Below are positions 34,988 through 44,710 of a stretch of 64,000 nucleotides of DNA, in pieces. The stretch lies in NCBI RefSeq assembly GCF_001748225.1, contig NZ_BDFE01000015.1:425437-489436 (forward strand), read 5' to 3'. The notes under the pieces are model-generated. The model was not told the origin of the DNA. It saw only the letters and a list, made by a program, of their open reading frames with translations, and made no database searches. Origin of the DNA: Desulfoplanes formicivorans. GTDB lineage: Bacteria; Desulfobacterota; Desulfovibrionia; Desulfovibrionales; Desulfomicrobiaceae. The stretch's first letter is position 1. Each line of letters begins with the position of its first letter. The translations under genes were made by a program, and so were the position numbers.

Positions 34988-35854
34988 ATGAAAGGAATTA
35001 TTCTTGCCGGCGGTTCCGGCACACGGCTCTACCCCCTGACCCTGTCCGTGAGCAAGCAATTGCTTCCGGTCTACGACAAACCCATGATCTATTATCCCTT
35101 GTCCGTACTTCTGTTGGCGGGTATCAGGGATATCCTGATCATTTCCACTCCCAGGGATCTGGGGTTGTTCAAAGAGCTTCTGGGCGACGGCTCGGCCCTG
35201 GGCATTTCCCTGTCATATCTTGAACAGCCACGGCCCGAAGGTTTGGCCCAGGCCTTTATCCTCGGGCAGGATTTCATTGGCCAGGACAATGTCTGTCTGG
35301 TTCTGGGCGATAACATCCTTTATGGAGATGAACTTTCAAGCATTCTTGGCGAAAGCTCCCGGCTCGAACAGGGGGGAATCATCTTTGGGTATCCGGTCAA
35401 GGATCCTTCCCGGTATGGCGTTGTGGAGTTCGATGAACAGGGCGTGGTCCTGGGTATTGAGGAAAAACCCGAGCACCCCAGGTCCAAGTATGCTGTCCCC
35501 GGAATCTATTTCTACGACAATGAGGTCGTGTCCGTTGCCAAGGCTCTCAAGCCTTCGGCCCGTGGAGAACTTGAGATCACTGATGTGAACAAGGCCTATC
35601 TGGAGCGGGGCCAATTGACGGTTCGTCTGCTTGGCCGCGGCTTTGCCTGGCTTGATGCCGGGACCCATGAATCCCTGCAGCAGGCAGGCACCTTTGTCCA
35701 GGCCATTCAGGACCGTCAGGGGTTTCGGATCGCCTGTATCGAGGAGATAGCCTTTGCCAGGGGATATATCGACGCGCACCAGCTAGAACGGCTGGCCGGA
35801 CAGTACAAGAACGACTACGGAGAGTATCTGCGGGAGATTGCCGGCAAGAAGTAG
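34988..35854 (+). CDS. rfbA: Glucose-1-phosphate thymidylyltransferase
   Basis: 288 residues, the usual length. The nucleotide-binding signature is [13 protein letters not shown] with the following [15 protein letters not shown]. Further conserved segments are [30 protein letters not shown] and [15 protein letters not shown]. It makes dTDP-glucose from glucose-1-phosphate and dTTP, the first step to dTDP-rhamnose for surface polysaccharide. None of the usual partners (rfbB, C, D) is adjacent, so it is isolated from the pathway here. The start at 34988 has no strong ribosome-binding site, but MKGIILAGG is the family start. Confidence 0.95.
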   Translation: MKGIILAGGSGTRLYPLTLSVSKQLLPVYDKPMIYYPLSVLLLAGIRDILIISTPRDLGLFKELLGDGSALGISLSYLEQPRPEGLAQAFILGQDFIGQDNVCLVLGDNILYGDELSSILGESSRLEQGGIIFGYPVKDPSRYGVVEFDEQGVVLGIEEKPEHPRSKYAVPGIYFYDNEVVSVAKALKPSARGELEITDVNKAYLERGQLTVRLLGRGFAWLDAGTHESLQQAGTFVQAIQDRQGFRIACIEEIAFARGYIDAHQLERLAGQYKNDYGEYLREIAGKK

Positions 35855-35981
35855 GCCCTGTTGTCCTGAGAGAACTCCGGTCGTCATGGCCGGGCACAAG
35901 GAATCGTTTGAGGCGGGAGCAGCGAAAACTACTTGAAATTTTCAGTGACTTTCTCTAGGAGGTCTTTTCCGCCATCAAGAC

Positions 35982-36057
<76 letters not shown>

Positions 36058-36067
36058 GCAAACCCAA

Positions 36068-36102
36068 CAAGGGGCTTTCGGTTACATGCCGAAAGCCCCT
36101 TG
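36068..36102 (+). terminator. Hairpin after tRNA-Thr
   Basis: CAAGGGGCTTTCGG pairs perfectly (14 bp) with CCGAAAGCCCCTTG around TTACATG, 10 bases after the tRNA. There is no T tract, but position suggests transcript end formation. Confidence 0.65.
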
Positions 36103-36332
36103 TGCGTTGCCGGGCACCTGGGGTGCGGGACGGATGAGGCTTGCGCACGTTTTCTGCCAGCATAACGGGATAGTTTCTGCCTCATGAGATGCGCCAGACG
36201 GTCCTGATGCCGGCAGGAAAAGGAAAAAAGATCATGCGTGAAGAGGCCGTGCCCGGGTTCCGGTGCATCAGTCTTTGAGCTGGACGGGACATGCCGGGCA
36301 GATTGGTGGGGATACGCCCAGCGGATGGACAT

Positions 36333-36364
36333 AAAAAAACCTGAAAGCGATCTGCTTTCAGGTT
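36333..36364 (-). terminator. Intrinsic terminator after initiator tRNA
   Basis: AACCTGAAAGC pairs with GCTTTCAGGTT around GATCT. On the minus strand it is followed by seven T. It lies 10 bases downstream of the initiator tRNA gene. Confidence 0.85.
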
Positions 36365-36374
36365 GTAATGGTTC

Positions 36375-36451
<77 letters not shown>

Positions 36452-36668
36452 TCAAGGAAGACATTTCTAGGCCTTCCCTGGGAGGATGTCAACCGATTTA
36501 TCCTCATGAACGCGATGCCGGTCCACGGGCCTACGTTCCCTGTTCGAGACTCGTGGGTGGAACACGTGGCTGGAAAACAGTCCATTTGGGGCTTGTCTTT
36601 TGTTGAAAACTGTGCTCAAAGTTCCGCCCTTGCAGCTGGGAACAGTTTTCACGAACAACGGCAGGTTT

Positions 36669-36968
36669 ATGAGTCCTCTAGTTACTGTTGCTTTGCTTGC
36701 CCTCGGGCTGGGATTGCAATTGATTTTTTTGGTTTTTTTGTTTTTTGACACGCATGTGAAGTTCCCCTCTCATCAGAGGGAGGTCGTCCTGGCCTGTGCT
36801 GCCGGATTGCTGGGAACATGCATTATCGGCCTTTTGGCGTTCCTGCGTCAGGACGTGGTCCTGCTGGTCGGGGAATTTCTGGCCATCATCACCGGGATCG
36901 TCCTGCTGTACAGAATGATCAAGGTAGAGGGTAAGGAATCCCGTGATCGTGACGGATTTTCCGTCTGA
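36669..36968 (+). CDS. Small three-helix membrane protein, possibly LABN-like
   Basis: 99 residues with three hydrophobic segments: LVTVALLALGLGLQLIFLVF, a central ACAAGLLGTCIIGLLAF, and VVLLVGEFLAIITGIVLLYR. The last part (LRQDVVLLVGEFLAIITGIVLLYR) loosely resembles the LABN domain found in front of some lipid A genes (RDP-x-FxxGQ), but the match is weak. GGCAGG lies just upstream of the ATG. The gene precedes rpmH by about 90 bases on the same strand. Function unknown. Confidence 0.6.
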   Translation: MSPLVTVALLALGLGLQLIFLVFLFFDTHVKFPSHQREVVLACAAGLLGTCIIGLLAFLRQDVVLLVGEFLAIITGIVLLYRMIKVEGKESRDRDGFSV

Positions 36969-37056
36969 CAACGGTAAAGACACCTATTGGCTTGACGTCA
37001 ATGCAGATCATGGATAAAAAAATAAGTTACTTTTTTATTTTCGAGGAGACATCAAT

Positions 37057-37191
37057 ATGAAGCGTACTTATCAGCCAAGCAAAACCAGAAGGAAACGGAC
37101 CCATGGCTTTTTGGTTCGTTCCGCCACCAAGAGCGGTCGGGCCATCCTCAAGAGAAGACGGGCAAAGGGGCGGAAGCGATTAGCCGTCTAG
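37057..37191 (+). CDS. rpmH: 50S ribosomal protein L34
   Basis: 44 residues beginning [18 protein letters not shown] and ending AKGRKRLAV, a typical L34: small, very basic, part of the large ribosomal subunit. GAGGAG lies 8 bases before the ATG. It opens the conserved block rpmH-rnpA-yidD-yidC-jag-mnmE. The rnpA reading frame remains open across the entire gene in another frame. Confidence 0.97.
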   Translation: MKRTYQPSKTRRKRTHGFLVRSATKSGRAILKRRRAKGRKRLAV

Positions 37192-37565
37192 CATTTCCCA
37201 AAACGCATCATCTTCTCCGACGGTCCCAGTTTGAAGCGTGTTACAATCTGGGCCGTCGGTATTTTACGCCCCATTTCATCCTCTTTGTCCGCCACCGGAA
37301 GGACCAGGATCCCTGGAGGCTCGGTCTTGCCGTGAGCAAAAAAGTGGGCAATGCTGTGCAGCGCAATCGCATCAAACGGGTTGTGCGCGAATTTTTTCGC
37401 CTGCATCAGGATCGTGTTCCCTCCGGGATCGACTATGTGGTAATTCCCAAACGGAATGTTCAAGCCTTTGATCTTGCCTATGAGCAGGTTGCAAAGGATC
37501 TGGGAACATTGATCTTTTCACAAATCTCTGGTCGTGTGGCATCGTCTGAAACCAACGGCCTTTGA
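37179..37565 (+). CDS. rnpA: Ribonuclease P protein component, apparent non-ATG start
   Basis: RnpA matures tRNA 5' ends with the RNase P RNA. The conserved N-terminal part [18 protein letters not shown] and the RNR helix [18 protein letters not shown] are both present. The only usual start codon in this frame, GTG at 37332, would delete the first 45 or so conserved residues. No ATG, GTG or TTG occurs between the frame's last upstream stop (37023-37025, before rpmH) and 37332. The best candidate is ATT at 37179, with AAGGGG 9-14 bases upstream, giving 128 residues, close to the family length, and an overlap of 13 bases with rpmH. AUU starts are known in infC. A sequencing error is the main alternative. 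Confidence 0.8.
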   Translation: MSRLAFPKTHHLLRRSQFEACYNLGRRYFTPHFILFVRHRKDQDPWRLGLAVSKKVGNAVQRNRIKRVVREFFRLHQDRVPSGIDYVVIPKRNVQAFDLAYEQVAKDLGTLIFSQISGRVASSETNGL

Positions 37566-37578
37566 CCCTCCGGTTCCC

Positions 37579-37842
37579 ATGCGCCATCTTCTCGCCAGAG
37601 TCATCTCTGTTTATCAAGCCCTGATCTCCCCCTTGTACCCCCCGTGTTGTCGTTTTGTCCCCACCTGTTCCGAATATGCCAGAGAAGCGGTTCTGGTACA
37701 CGGACCTTGCAAGGGCGTCTGGCTGGCGATGAAGAGAATCTTCCGTTGTCATCCCGGGTGTAAGGGCGGACTGGATCCTGTTCCCCTGCCCAAGCACCAT
37801 CCAACCATCAGCCGCATCAAAGAGAAAGCATCCCATGGATAA
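37579..37842 (+). CDS. yidD: Membrane protein insertion efficiency factor
   Basis: 87 residues with the YidD signature: [27 protein letters not shown] (three conserved Cys), then [24 protein letters not shown]. YidD is a membrane-associated helper of YidC insertion, encoded between rnpA and yidC in most bacteria. The start MRHLLARV at 37579 is chosen over 37534, which would overlap rnpA. The stop overlaps the yidC start by 8 bases. Confidence 0.95.
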   Translation: MRHLLARVISVYQALISPLYPPCCRFVPTCSEYAREAVLVHGPCKGVWLAMKRIFRCHPGCKGGLDPVPLPKHHPTISRIKEKASHG

Positions 37843-39457
37843 TCGTCGCGTTGTACTTGCCGTAGCCCTGTCGATCGGAGTCTTGCTGATTTGGAACTGG
37901 TTGTTTCCACCTGTTCCAAACGCTCCGGTTCCGTCCTCCGAGCCCCAGCAGTCGCAAACGGCTCCGGTTCCCGCAGCACCCCAAGCAGCACCTGCGCAAA
38001 CGTCTCCTGAGACTCCGGTTGCTGCTCCGGCGGTGACGTTCATTCCTACCGAGGGGAAGAGTGTCGTCGTGAACACGCCTTTGTACAAGGCGGTTTTGAA
38101 CACGGATGGCGGCATTCTGGAACATTTTGTCCTCAAGCAGTATACGGAAACCATTGCGCAGGATTCTCCCCATATCGATCTGATTACCTCCGAGGCCCTG
38201 AACCGGGCTCCGCTGGGTATTCGCTGGAACAGGATGCCCGTGTGGAGCGATGGAACATGGGGTTTTTCCGGCCAGGATCTGACCTTGAACGGTCAGGAAA
38301 AAGGTACCCTGACCTTTACCGGCAAACTCGGTTCGGTCACTTTCATCAGAACCCTGTCGTTCGGGGCTGACCGGTACGAGATTGAAGAAACCCTTGAGGT
38401 GGTCAACACCACCCCGGCCCAGGTAATGGGTGAGCTGGAATTTTCGATGGCCAGCACCGGCCTGTCCAGCAAGGATGACCGGTACAACCGGAATCTTGTG
38501 GCCTATCTCTCCGACCTGGGTCTGGAAGAGGAAAATGATGAGGACGATTTAAAGGCCGGGTTGGCCCTTCCTTCGGGAAACGGGCTCAAGTGGGCCGGCA
38601 TTGAGAACAACTATTTCATTCTTGCTCTGGCCCCCCTGTCCGGGGATATGGGCATCAAGGCCAAGCTGGAAGGGGATGTCTACCGTCTGCTCGTGGGGCA
38701 GAATCTGATCATTGAGCCCGGCCAGAGCCAGCGTCTTTCCTGCACCTATTATCTCGGGCCCAAGAAGAATTCGGCCATGGCCAGTGCGCCCAATGAACTC
38801 AAGAGGTCCATCCATTACGGATGGTTCGATATCATTGCCAAACCCCTTATCAAGGGATTGAATTTTCTGTACACCTATGTGGGCAACTACGGTGTGGCCA
38901 TCATCATCCTGACCATCATCATCAAGATCCTTTTTTGGCCCTTGTCCCAAAAGAGCTACAAGTCCATGGAAAAGATGAAGAAGATCCAGCCGCTCATGGC
39001 CCAGGTCCGGGAGAAGTACAAGGATGACCGGGATCAGATGAACAAGGAGGTCATGCGCCTGTACAAGGCCCACAAGGTCAATCCGGCCGGGGGCTGTCTG
39101 CCCATGATACTGCAGATCCCCGTCTTCTTTGCCCTGTATCAGGCCTTGCTCGGGGCCATTGAATTGCGTCATGCCCCGTTCATCGCTCATCTTCCCATGA
39201 CGGATCTCGTCTGGCTGGCTGATCTTTCGGCCAAGGATCCGTTTTACATCACGCCCATCATCATGGGAGCAACCATGTTCCTGCAGCAGAAGATGACGCC
39301 TACGGCAGGTGATCCGACCCAGGCCAAGATCATGCTGTTCATGCCCATTGTGTTCACCTTCATCTTCCTGAATTTTCCATCCGGTCTTGTTATCTACTGG
39401 ATGGTCAACAACATTCTCTCCATTGCCCAACAATGGATGATTGCCCGTAAGCTGTAG
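37835..39457 (+). CDS. yidC: Membrane protein insertase YidC/Oxa1
   Basis: 540 residues. The N-terminal membrane segment ([19 protein letters not shown]) is followed by a Pro/Ala-rich linker (30-65), a Gram-negative-type periplasmic domain (about 65-325) and the conserved five-helix core, including [23 protein letters not shown]-type helix 2 and the cytoplasmic segment [19 protein letters not shown]. The hydrophilic-groove arginine is in [16 protein letters not shown] region context rather than resolvable here. It inserts and folds inner-membrane proteins with or without SecYEG. It overlaps yidD by 8 bases, implying coupled translation. Confidence 0.96.
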   Translation: MDNRRVVLAVALSIGVLLIWNWLFPPVPNAPVPSSEPQQSQTAPVPAAPQAAPAQTSPETPVAAPAVTFIPTEGKSVVVNTPLYKAVLNTDGGILEHFVLKQYTETIAQDSPHIDLITSEALNRAPLGIRWNRMPVWSDGTWGFSGQDLTLNGQEKGTLTFTGKLGSVTFIRTLSFGADRYEIEETLEVVNTTPAQVMGELEFSMASTGLSSKDDRYNRNLVAYLSDLGLEEENDEDDLKAGLALPSGNGLKWAGIENNYFILALAPLSGDMGIKAKLEGDVYRLLVGQNLIIEPGQSQRLSCTYYLGPKKNSAMASAPNELKRSIHYGWFDIIAKPLIKGLNFLYTYVGNYGVAIIILTIIIKILFWPLSQKSYKSMEKMKKIQPLMAQVREKYKDDRDQMNKEVMRLYKAHKVNPAGGCLPMILQIPVFFALYQALLGAIELRHAPFIAHLPMTDLVWLADLSAKDPFYITPIIMGATMFLQQKMTPTAGDPTQAKIMLFMPIVFTFIFLNFPSGLVIYWMVNNILSIAQQWMIARKL

Positions 39458-39652
39458 TGGCCCAGGGTGTAAATGTACCAACCCGCCTCACGCAACGTTT
39501 CGCATTGATTCCATACCGGCGGACGGGCTGCTCCATTGCAGCCCGTCCCCTTCACCCCAGAGTACATGTATCCCGTGTGCCGGGTGTCCAGGTTTTGACG
39601 ATGACAAGAGAGCAGGCCGGTTGCTGCGGAGGCGCTATCAAGGAGTCTTTTT

Positions 39653-40729
39653 ATGAGCGAGTACAAAAGTTTTCAGGGCAAGAATGTGGATGACGCCATT
39701 GCCGAGGCGTGTCGGCATTTCAAATGCTCGCGAGAGGAATTGGAAGTTGAAATCCTCAGCGGAGGATCCTCGGGTATTTTTGGACTGGTAGGGGTCAAAA
39801 AGGCCAAAATCAAGGCGCGGGTGCGTCAGATTGCAGAACCCAAATCGGCAGCAGCATCTGATCATACCGAGTCCCGCATGGAAAGTGCTCCCAGGACCAA
39901 GGAGCCTGCAACCAGAAAACCGGCCAAGTCTTCCAAGCCCAGGTCCCCGCGTCCAAACACCAACGGCAAGGCAGCCAAACCGGTTGAGGTTCAGGACGCA
40001 TCTCCGTCCAGGGGTAAAGGGCCGGGCAAGCAGCCCCGGGGCAATGGCCAGGCAGGACAGGGCAAGCCCGTGCAGCGCAGGGCGACTCGCCCGGTTGAGA
40101 CCTCTGAGACTCCTGCCGTGCCCAGAGAATCCATGCCCGCTCCGGAAAAACAGGCTGCCGAGTCCCGTCCTGTTCCTGCGGACATTGATGTGGAAGCGGC
40201 CCGCACGTGCATTCTTGAGAGCACACGGATTCTTCTGACCAATATTTCCGATCAGGGCGAAATCCGCATAGACATGGACAAGACACCCATTGAGGTGGTT
40301 ATCGAGGATGATGTCAATTCCGGGCTGATCATCGGACGTGACGGTCAGACCCTTTCCTCCATGCAATACCTGCTCAACCGGATTGTTTCCCGGAAGTTTC
40401 CCGGGGTTGCACGGATTCAGCTTGATGCCGGCGATTATCGGGAAAAACAGGATGAGCAGTTGCGCAAGACAGCCCAGTTGCTCGCCCAAAAGGCCAAGAC
40501 CAGTCACAGAACACAAAGCACTCGTCCCCTGAGTTCCTATCATCGTCGTGTGGTGCACATGGCCCTGCAGGATGATCGCGATATTCTGACCCGCAGCAAG
40601 GGGGATGGCCCCATGAAGCGCGTGCTGATCATGGCCCGGCGCAAGAAGAACCCTGCTCCTGGCAATGGGAACGTTCCTGTTGAACCGGTTGAACAGTCCG
40701 AGCCCCTTGTGGATCATCAGGAATCATGA
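39653..40729 (+). CDS. jag: Jag/KhpB RNA-binding protein
   Basis: 358 residues in three parts. A Jag_N domain (1-52) contains KNVDDAIAEACRHF and SGIFGLVGVKKAKI. A long, basic, Pro/Arg/Ala-rich disordered linker (about 60-170) follows. Then come a KH domain with GRDGQTLSSMQYLLNRI and an R3H domain (LSSYHRRVVHMALQDD, ending MKRVLIMARR). Jag/KhpB binds RNA, often with KhpA, and in some bacteria affects cell elongation. It lies 195 bases after yidC. The linker is longer than in compact homologues. Confidence 0.93.
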   Translation: MSEYKSFQGKNVDDAIAEACRHFKCSREELEVEILSGGSSGIFGLVGVKKAKIKARVRQIAEPKSAAASDHTESRMESAPRTKEPATRKPAKSSKPRSPRPNTNGKAAKPVEVQDASPSRGKGPGKQPRGNGQAGQGKPVQRRATRPVETSETPAVPRESMPAPEKQAAESRPVPADIDVEAARTCILESTRILLTNISDQGEIRIDMDKTPIEVVIEDDVNSGLIIGRDGQTLSSMQYLLNRIVSRKFPGVARIQLDAGDYREKQDEQLRKTAQLLAQKAKTSHRTQSTRPLSSYHRRVVHMALQDDRDILTRSKGDGPMKRVLIMARRKKNPAPGNGNVPVEPVEQSEPLVDHQES

Positions 40730-40754
40730 CCGTTGACCGGTTGGAAGTCGAACA

Positions 40755-40797
40755 ATAGCAAACAAGGCAGGGCCAACGGCTCTGCCTTGTTTGCTAT
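40755..40797 (+). terminator. Perfect 16-bp hairpin between jag and mnmE
   Basis: ATAGCAAACAAGGCAG pairs perfectly with CTGCCTTGTTTGCTAT around an 11-base loop. The following GAAAAAAGG is A-rich, not T-rich, on the plus strand, so it may process or stabilise RNA rather than terminate; the mnmE ATG follows 18 bases later. Confidence 0.5.
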
Positions 40798-40815
40798 GAA
40801 AAAAGGACATGAGGC

Positions 40816-42189
40816 ATGCAATCGACAATCGCCGCCATAGCCACTCCCCTTGGATCCGGAGGAGTCGGCATTATCAGGATCAGCGGGCCAGTGAGTAAAC
40901 TCCTTGGCCAGCGCATTTTTCGTTCGTCACGTTCGGGATTTACCGATTTCAGGCCCTATGTCCTGCATCATGGTACGGTTCTGGATGCCAGGGGGACCAC
41001 CCTGGATGAGGTGCTGATCAGCTACATGCCGGGTCCGGGATCGTATACGGGCGAGGATGTGATCGAGATCAACTGTCATGGCGGTCCGCTGGTCCTTCAG
41101 GCCGTGCTTGAACGGGTTCTGGAACTGGGGGCCATCCCGGCATGTCCCGGGGAATTCACCAAGCGGGCCTTTTTGAACGGTCGTCTTGACTTGACCCAGG
41201 CCGAGGCTGTGGCCGAGATGATCGAGGGACGGTCCGTGCAGGGGCTGGCCATGGCGGCCTCCAAGCTGGGCGGTCTGCTGGGAGACAAGCTTCGAGCCTT
41301 GCGTAATGCCCTTGAAGAACTGAAGATTGAATTGTGCGTGGCCGTTGATTTTCCCGAAGACGAAGTGGAGTGTCTGGAGCCGGAAGCCTTTGCCAGGCGG
41401 GTTGAGGGGGTTCTCGATGAAACCCGGGAACTGATTGCGGCCTATGCCAGAAACAGGTGCTGGCGTGAAGGCGCCCTGGTTGTTCTGGCCGGAAGGGTCA
41501 ATGCGGGCAAATCCAGTCTGATGAACGGGTTGCTGGGCCGGGACCGGGCCATTGTGACCAATGTGCCGGGGACCACCAGGGATTACCTGGAAGAGACCAT
41601 TGTCCTTGGCGGCATGACCATTCGCCTTGTGGACACGGCCGGACTGCGTGAAACCAGAGATCAGGTGGAGCAGGTGGGGGTAGAGCGAACCCGGGCGCTG
41701 CTGCAAGAGGCCGATCTGGTTCTGCTGCTCATTGATGGCAGCAGAGGCCCGGATCAGGAGGATGAGAGCCTGGCCCGGAGCCTGCCCCGAGAAAAACTTG
41801 TGGTTGTGGGCAACAAGGTGGATGTTTGCGGCGAGGAGCCCGGCTGGAAAAGAACCTGGGAAGAGGCAGGATATGCGCCGCTCATGCTTTCGGCCAGACA
41901 GGGAACACACCTGGATCGCCTGGAAGCGGTCATTATCCAGTGCCTGACCCGAGGGCAGGCTGAGGCCGATCAGGGAGGCCTGGTTCCCAATCTTCGTCAG
42001 AAACAGGGGTTGGAACAAGGGGCCAAGGCCCTGGAAGCCCTGCTGGACGACCTCAAGGCAGGTGTTCCCTATGATCTTCTGGCCGTGCACGTGGATGCGG
42101 CCTGTACGGCCTTTATGGAGCTGACCGGAGAAATAACTTCGGATGAGGTGCTCAATGCCATTTTCAAGGATTTTTGCATTGGAAAATAA
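40816..42189 (+). CDS. mnmE: tRNA modification GTPase MnmE
   Basis: 457 residues. The tetrahydrofolate-binding N-terminal domain starts TIAAIATPLGSGGVGIIRISG. The embedded G domain has GRVNAGKSSLMN (G1), GTTRDYLEE (G2), DTAG (G3) and NKVD (G4). The protein ends with the family's invariant C-terminal CIGK. With MnmG it installs the carboxymethylaminomethyl group on uridine 34 of certain tRNAs. Length and motifs are normal. It is the last gene of the rpmH-to-mnmE block and is convergent with rnr. Confidence 0.97.
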   Translation: MQSTIAAIATPLGSGGVGIIRISGPVSKLLGQRIFRSSRSGFTDFRPYVLHHGTVLDARGTTLDEVLISYMPGPGSYTGEDVIEINCHGGPLVLQAVLERVLELGAIPACPGEFTKRAFLNGRLDLTQAEAVAEMIEGRSVQGLAMAASKLGGLLGDKLRALRNALEELKIELCVAVDFPEDEVECLEPEAFARRVEGVLDETRELIAAYARNRCWREGALVVLAGRVNAGKSSLMNGLLGRDRAIVTNVPGTTRDYLEETIVLGGMTIRLVDTAGLRETRDQVEQVGVERTRALLQEADLVLLLIDGSRGPDQEDESLARSLPREKLVVVGNKVDVCGEEPGWKRTWEEAGYAPLMLSARQGTHLDRLEAVIIQCLTRGQAEADQGGLVPNLRQKQGLEQGAKALEALLDDLKAGVPYDLLAVHVDAACTAFMELTGEITSDEVLNAIFKDFCIGK

Positions 42190-42401
42190 GACATCCTGTC
42201 AGCTGATTGGTTGCGATGCACCTTCTCTTGGGCCACCAAAAGAGCGTTCCAGCAGAATTCCGGTTTGTGTCTGTCGGCCAGGGTGCTTTTTCCAGTGGTT
42301 TGTATGGCCTGCCTGCTGATGATTGGGTTGCCCCCTTCCAGTAACCCTTGCTGTGTCCGGGAAACAGGGAAAATGGCGTCTCATGGTCCCGCGTTCGTGG
42401 A

Positions 42402-44606
42402 TCATGAACGCGGTTGACGCTGTTTCCGGGCATTGGCTCCTGTCCCCTGATTGTTCCCCTCCTCGACTATCCCCAGGTCGATCTCCAATCTCCCCAGACT
42501 GGCATTTTCCACCCGGACGTGTACCCTTTGGCCCAGTTTGTATGTTTTGCCGGTACGCTGTCCCAGAATGATCTGTTCGCGGTTCAGGAATGCGTAATAG
42601 TCGTCGCCCAGAGTGGACATGCGAACCAGCCCCTCGGCCAGGATGTCTTCGAGTTCCACCCAGAATCCGAAATCAGCCAACCCTGAGATGACACCCACAA
42701 AGACCTCGCCAATGCGTTCACGTAGGTGAAGGATGGTGGCCCGTTTGAGTATTTCCCGTTCGGCCTGCATGGCCTTGCGTTCGCATTGGTTGATGGCATC
42801 TCCCAGTTTTATCAGGCTTTTTTTCCCTGGAAGCCGGGCCTCCTGATGGGCGAGGCAGGCCTTGAGGGCTCGGTGCACGTTGATGTCCGCATAGCGCCGG
42901 ATGGGTGAGGTGAAATGGCAGTAGCACTCGGAGGCCAGGCCGAAATGTCCCTGATTATTGGGACTGTATCCCGCCTTCATCATGGACCTGAGAAGCAGAC
43001 GGTTGACCAGAAATTCCATGTCCGATTCCTTGGCCACAAGGAGCAATTCCTGCAGTTCCTTGGGAGATCGTCCCTTGGGGAGCTGTTCGCCCAGGTCGGT
43101 GCGGGCCAGAAGTTTCATGAGGGCGTCCAGCTTGTCCTGGTCCGGGTTGGGATGGACCCGGTAGAGAAAGGGGACCTTGCAGGCGGTCAGGTATTCGGCC
43201 ACGGCTTCATTGGCCGCGAGCATGAATTCCTCGATCATCTGGTGGCCGAAGTGGCGTTTCTTGGGCACAACCTGAATGGCCAGTTCGTCGGGATCCTGGA
43301 TGATCTCCGGCTCGGGCAGGTCAAAGTCGATGGAGCCGCGTTGCTGCCGGTTGGCCAACAGTTTGCGGGCCAGGATTTCAGCGGTTTCAAGCATGGGCAG
43401 AACGTCCTGCAGTTCCTGGCGTACCTCGGCGTTGTTCAGAAACAGAGCCTCGTTGACCTGGGCATAGGTCAATCGGGCATGGCTCATGATCACCGCAGAA
43501 TAAAAGGAACTTTTTTGGGGGATGCCCTGAGACGAGAATTCGATCTCCGCTACCATGGCCAAGCGGGGTTCATGGGGATTCAGGCTGCACAAGCCGTTGG
43601 ACAAGGCCTCGGGAAGCATGGGTTCCACCGACAGGGGAAAATAGTAGGAATTACCCCGTTCCAGGGCCACCCTGTCCAGGGGGGATCCGGGAAGTACGTA
43701 GTGGGAGACATCGGCAATGGCCACGTGGAGGCGAAAACCCGTATTTGTGCGGGCCACATGGATGGCATCGTCAAAGTCCCTGGCACTGGCTCCGTCAATG
43801 GTTACCAGGCCCAGGTGACGCAGGTCCTTGCGGTTTTTGAAATCATCGGGCCAGGGCTGGCTGGGGAGATCCGCAGCCTGATGCATGGCTGAGGGCGGGA
43901 AGGGACCCGGTATGGCATGGCCGATCTTGACCAGTTTTTCCTGAACAGCCAGGGTGCCTTCTTCTCCCAGAATGGAGGTAGCCGTACCCATCCACATGGA
44001 TTTGTCGATGCGCTCGTCCGGTGAAACAAGGATGATGTCGTTGGGATGGGGAAGAACGGTTAGCGAGTTGCAGTCAGCCGTGAACAGAAGTGGAATCTTG
44101 GGATCAGCCGGTCGGCAGACAAAGGACGCCGGGCCCACACGTTTGAGAACCAGGCAGGGAAGCACGGACAATGCCCGCTTGAGAACCCGGACGATTCTGC
44201 CTGACTGGCTTCTGCCCCGACGCCCGGGAAGGATGGCCACAAGAACCGTGTCATTGGGCCAGGCCTCACCAAAGTTATCGGGAGCAACAAAAATATCCTT
44301 GCGTCGTTTGTCTTCGGGAATGACAAAGCCCACACCGGAACGCTGGACCTCCAATGTACCCTTGACCAGAGGCAGTTTGCCCACCAGGGCGAGCTTATGT
44401 CCCGAACGCAGGAGTTTGCCCTGGTTGACCAAGGTGTCCAGAATGGATTTGATCTGTTTTTTCTCGTTATTGCCCGTGGAAAAGGCCGCGAGAACATCCC
44501 TGACCCGCAAAGGGCGGTTGGCCTCATGAAAAAAATCGAGGATGGATTTGGAAGAGATTTTTTGACGGGCGTGTTGGGAAGGGGCTTTTTTTCTGTGTCT
44601 GGCCAT
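42402..44606 (-). CDS. rnr: Ribonuclease R
   Basis: 734 residues. Order: N-terminal winged-helix domain (SILDFFHEANRPLRVRDVL), cold-shock domains, the RNB catalytic domain with DFDDAIHV and the conserved aspartates, and a C-terminal S1 domain (EVFVGVISGLADFGFWVELED) followed by a charged tail. It is a 3'-to-5' processive exoribonuclease able to pass through structured RNA. The start MARHRKKAPS at 44606 has AGGA 7-10 bases upstream; the longer open frame to 44987 overlaps lpxK. It is convergent with mnmE and downstream of lpxK. Confidence 0.95.
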   Translation of the reverse strand: MARHRKKAPSQHARQKISSKSILDFFHEANRPLRVRDVLAAFSTGNNEKKQIKSILDTLVNQGKLLRSGHKLALVGKLPLVKGTLEVQRSGVGFVIPEDKRRKDIFVAPDNFGEAWPNDTVLVAILPGRRGRSQSGRIVRVLKRALSVLPCLVLKRVGPASFVCRPADPKIPLLFTADCNSLTVLPHPNDIILVSPDERIDKSMWMGTATSILGEEGTLAVQEKLVKIGHAIPGPFPPSAMHQAADLPSQPWPDDFKNRKDLRHLGLVTIDGASARDFDDAIHVARTNTGFRLHVAIADVSHYVLPGSPLDRVALERGNSYYFPLSVEPMLPEALSNGLCSLNPHEPRLAMVAEIEFSSQGIPQKSSFYSAVIMSHARLTYAQVNEALFLNNAEVRQELQDVLPMLETAEILARKLLANRQQRGSIDFDLPEPEIIQDPDELAIQVVPKKRHFGHQMIEEFMLAANEAVAEYLTACKVPFLYRVHPNPDQDKLDALMKLLARTDLGEQLPKGRSPKELQELLLVAKESDMEFLVNRLLLRSMMKAGYSPNNQGHFGLASECYCHFTSPIRRYADINVHRALKACLAHQEARLPGKKSLIKLGDAINQCERKAMQAEREILKRATILHLRERIGEVFVGVISGLADFGFWVELEDILAEGLVRMSTLGDDYYAFLNREQIILGQRTGKTYKLGQRVHVRVENASLGRLEIDLGIVEEGNNQGTGANARKQRQPRS

Positions 44607-44710
44607 GGGGCGTCCTGCTGGTTGAGAGGGTGGGGATGGATATGGGTGAGAATGATCCTGCTGACAAAGTCTGATGGCGTTCTTTGTTAAAAGAACTCCT
44701 GCCTTGTGGT

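Noticed and set aside
34729-35022. 97-codon minus-strand frame in front of rfbA
   Set aside because: It overlaps the rfbA start, has no ribosome-binding site, and shows no domain.
37332-37565. Short rnpA starting at GTG 37332
   Set aside because: It would remove the conserved [10 protein letters not shown] and FEACYN region needed for the RnpA fold.
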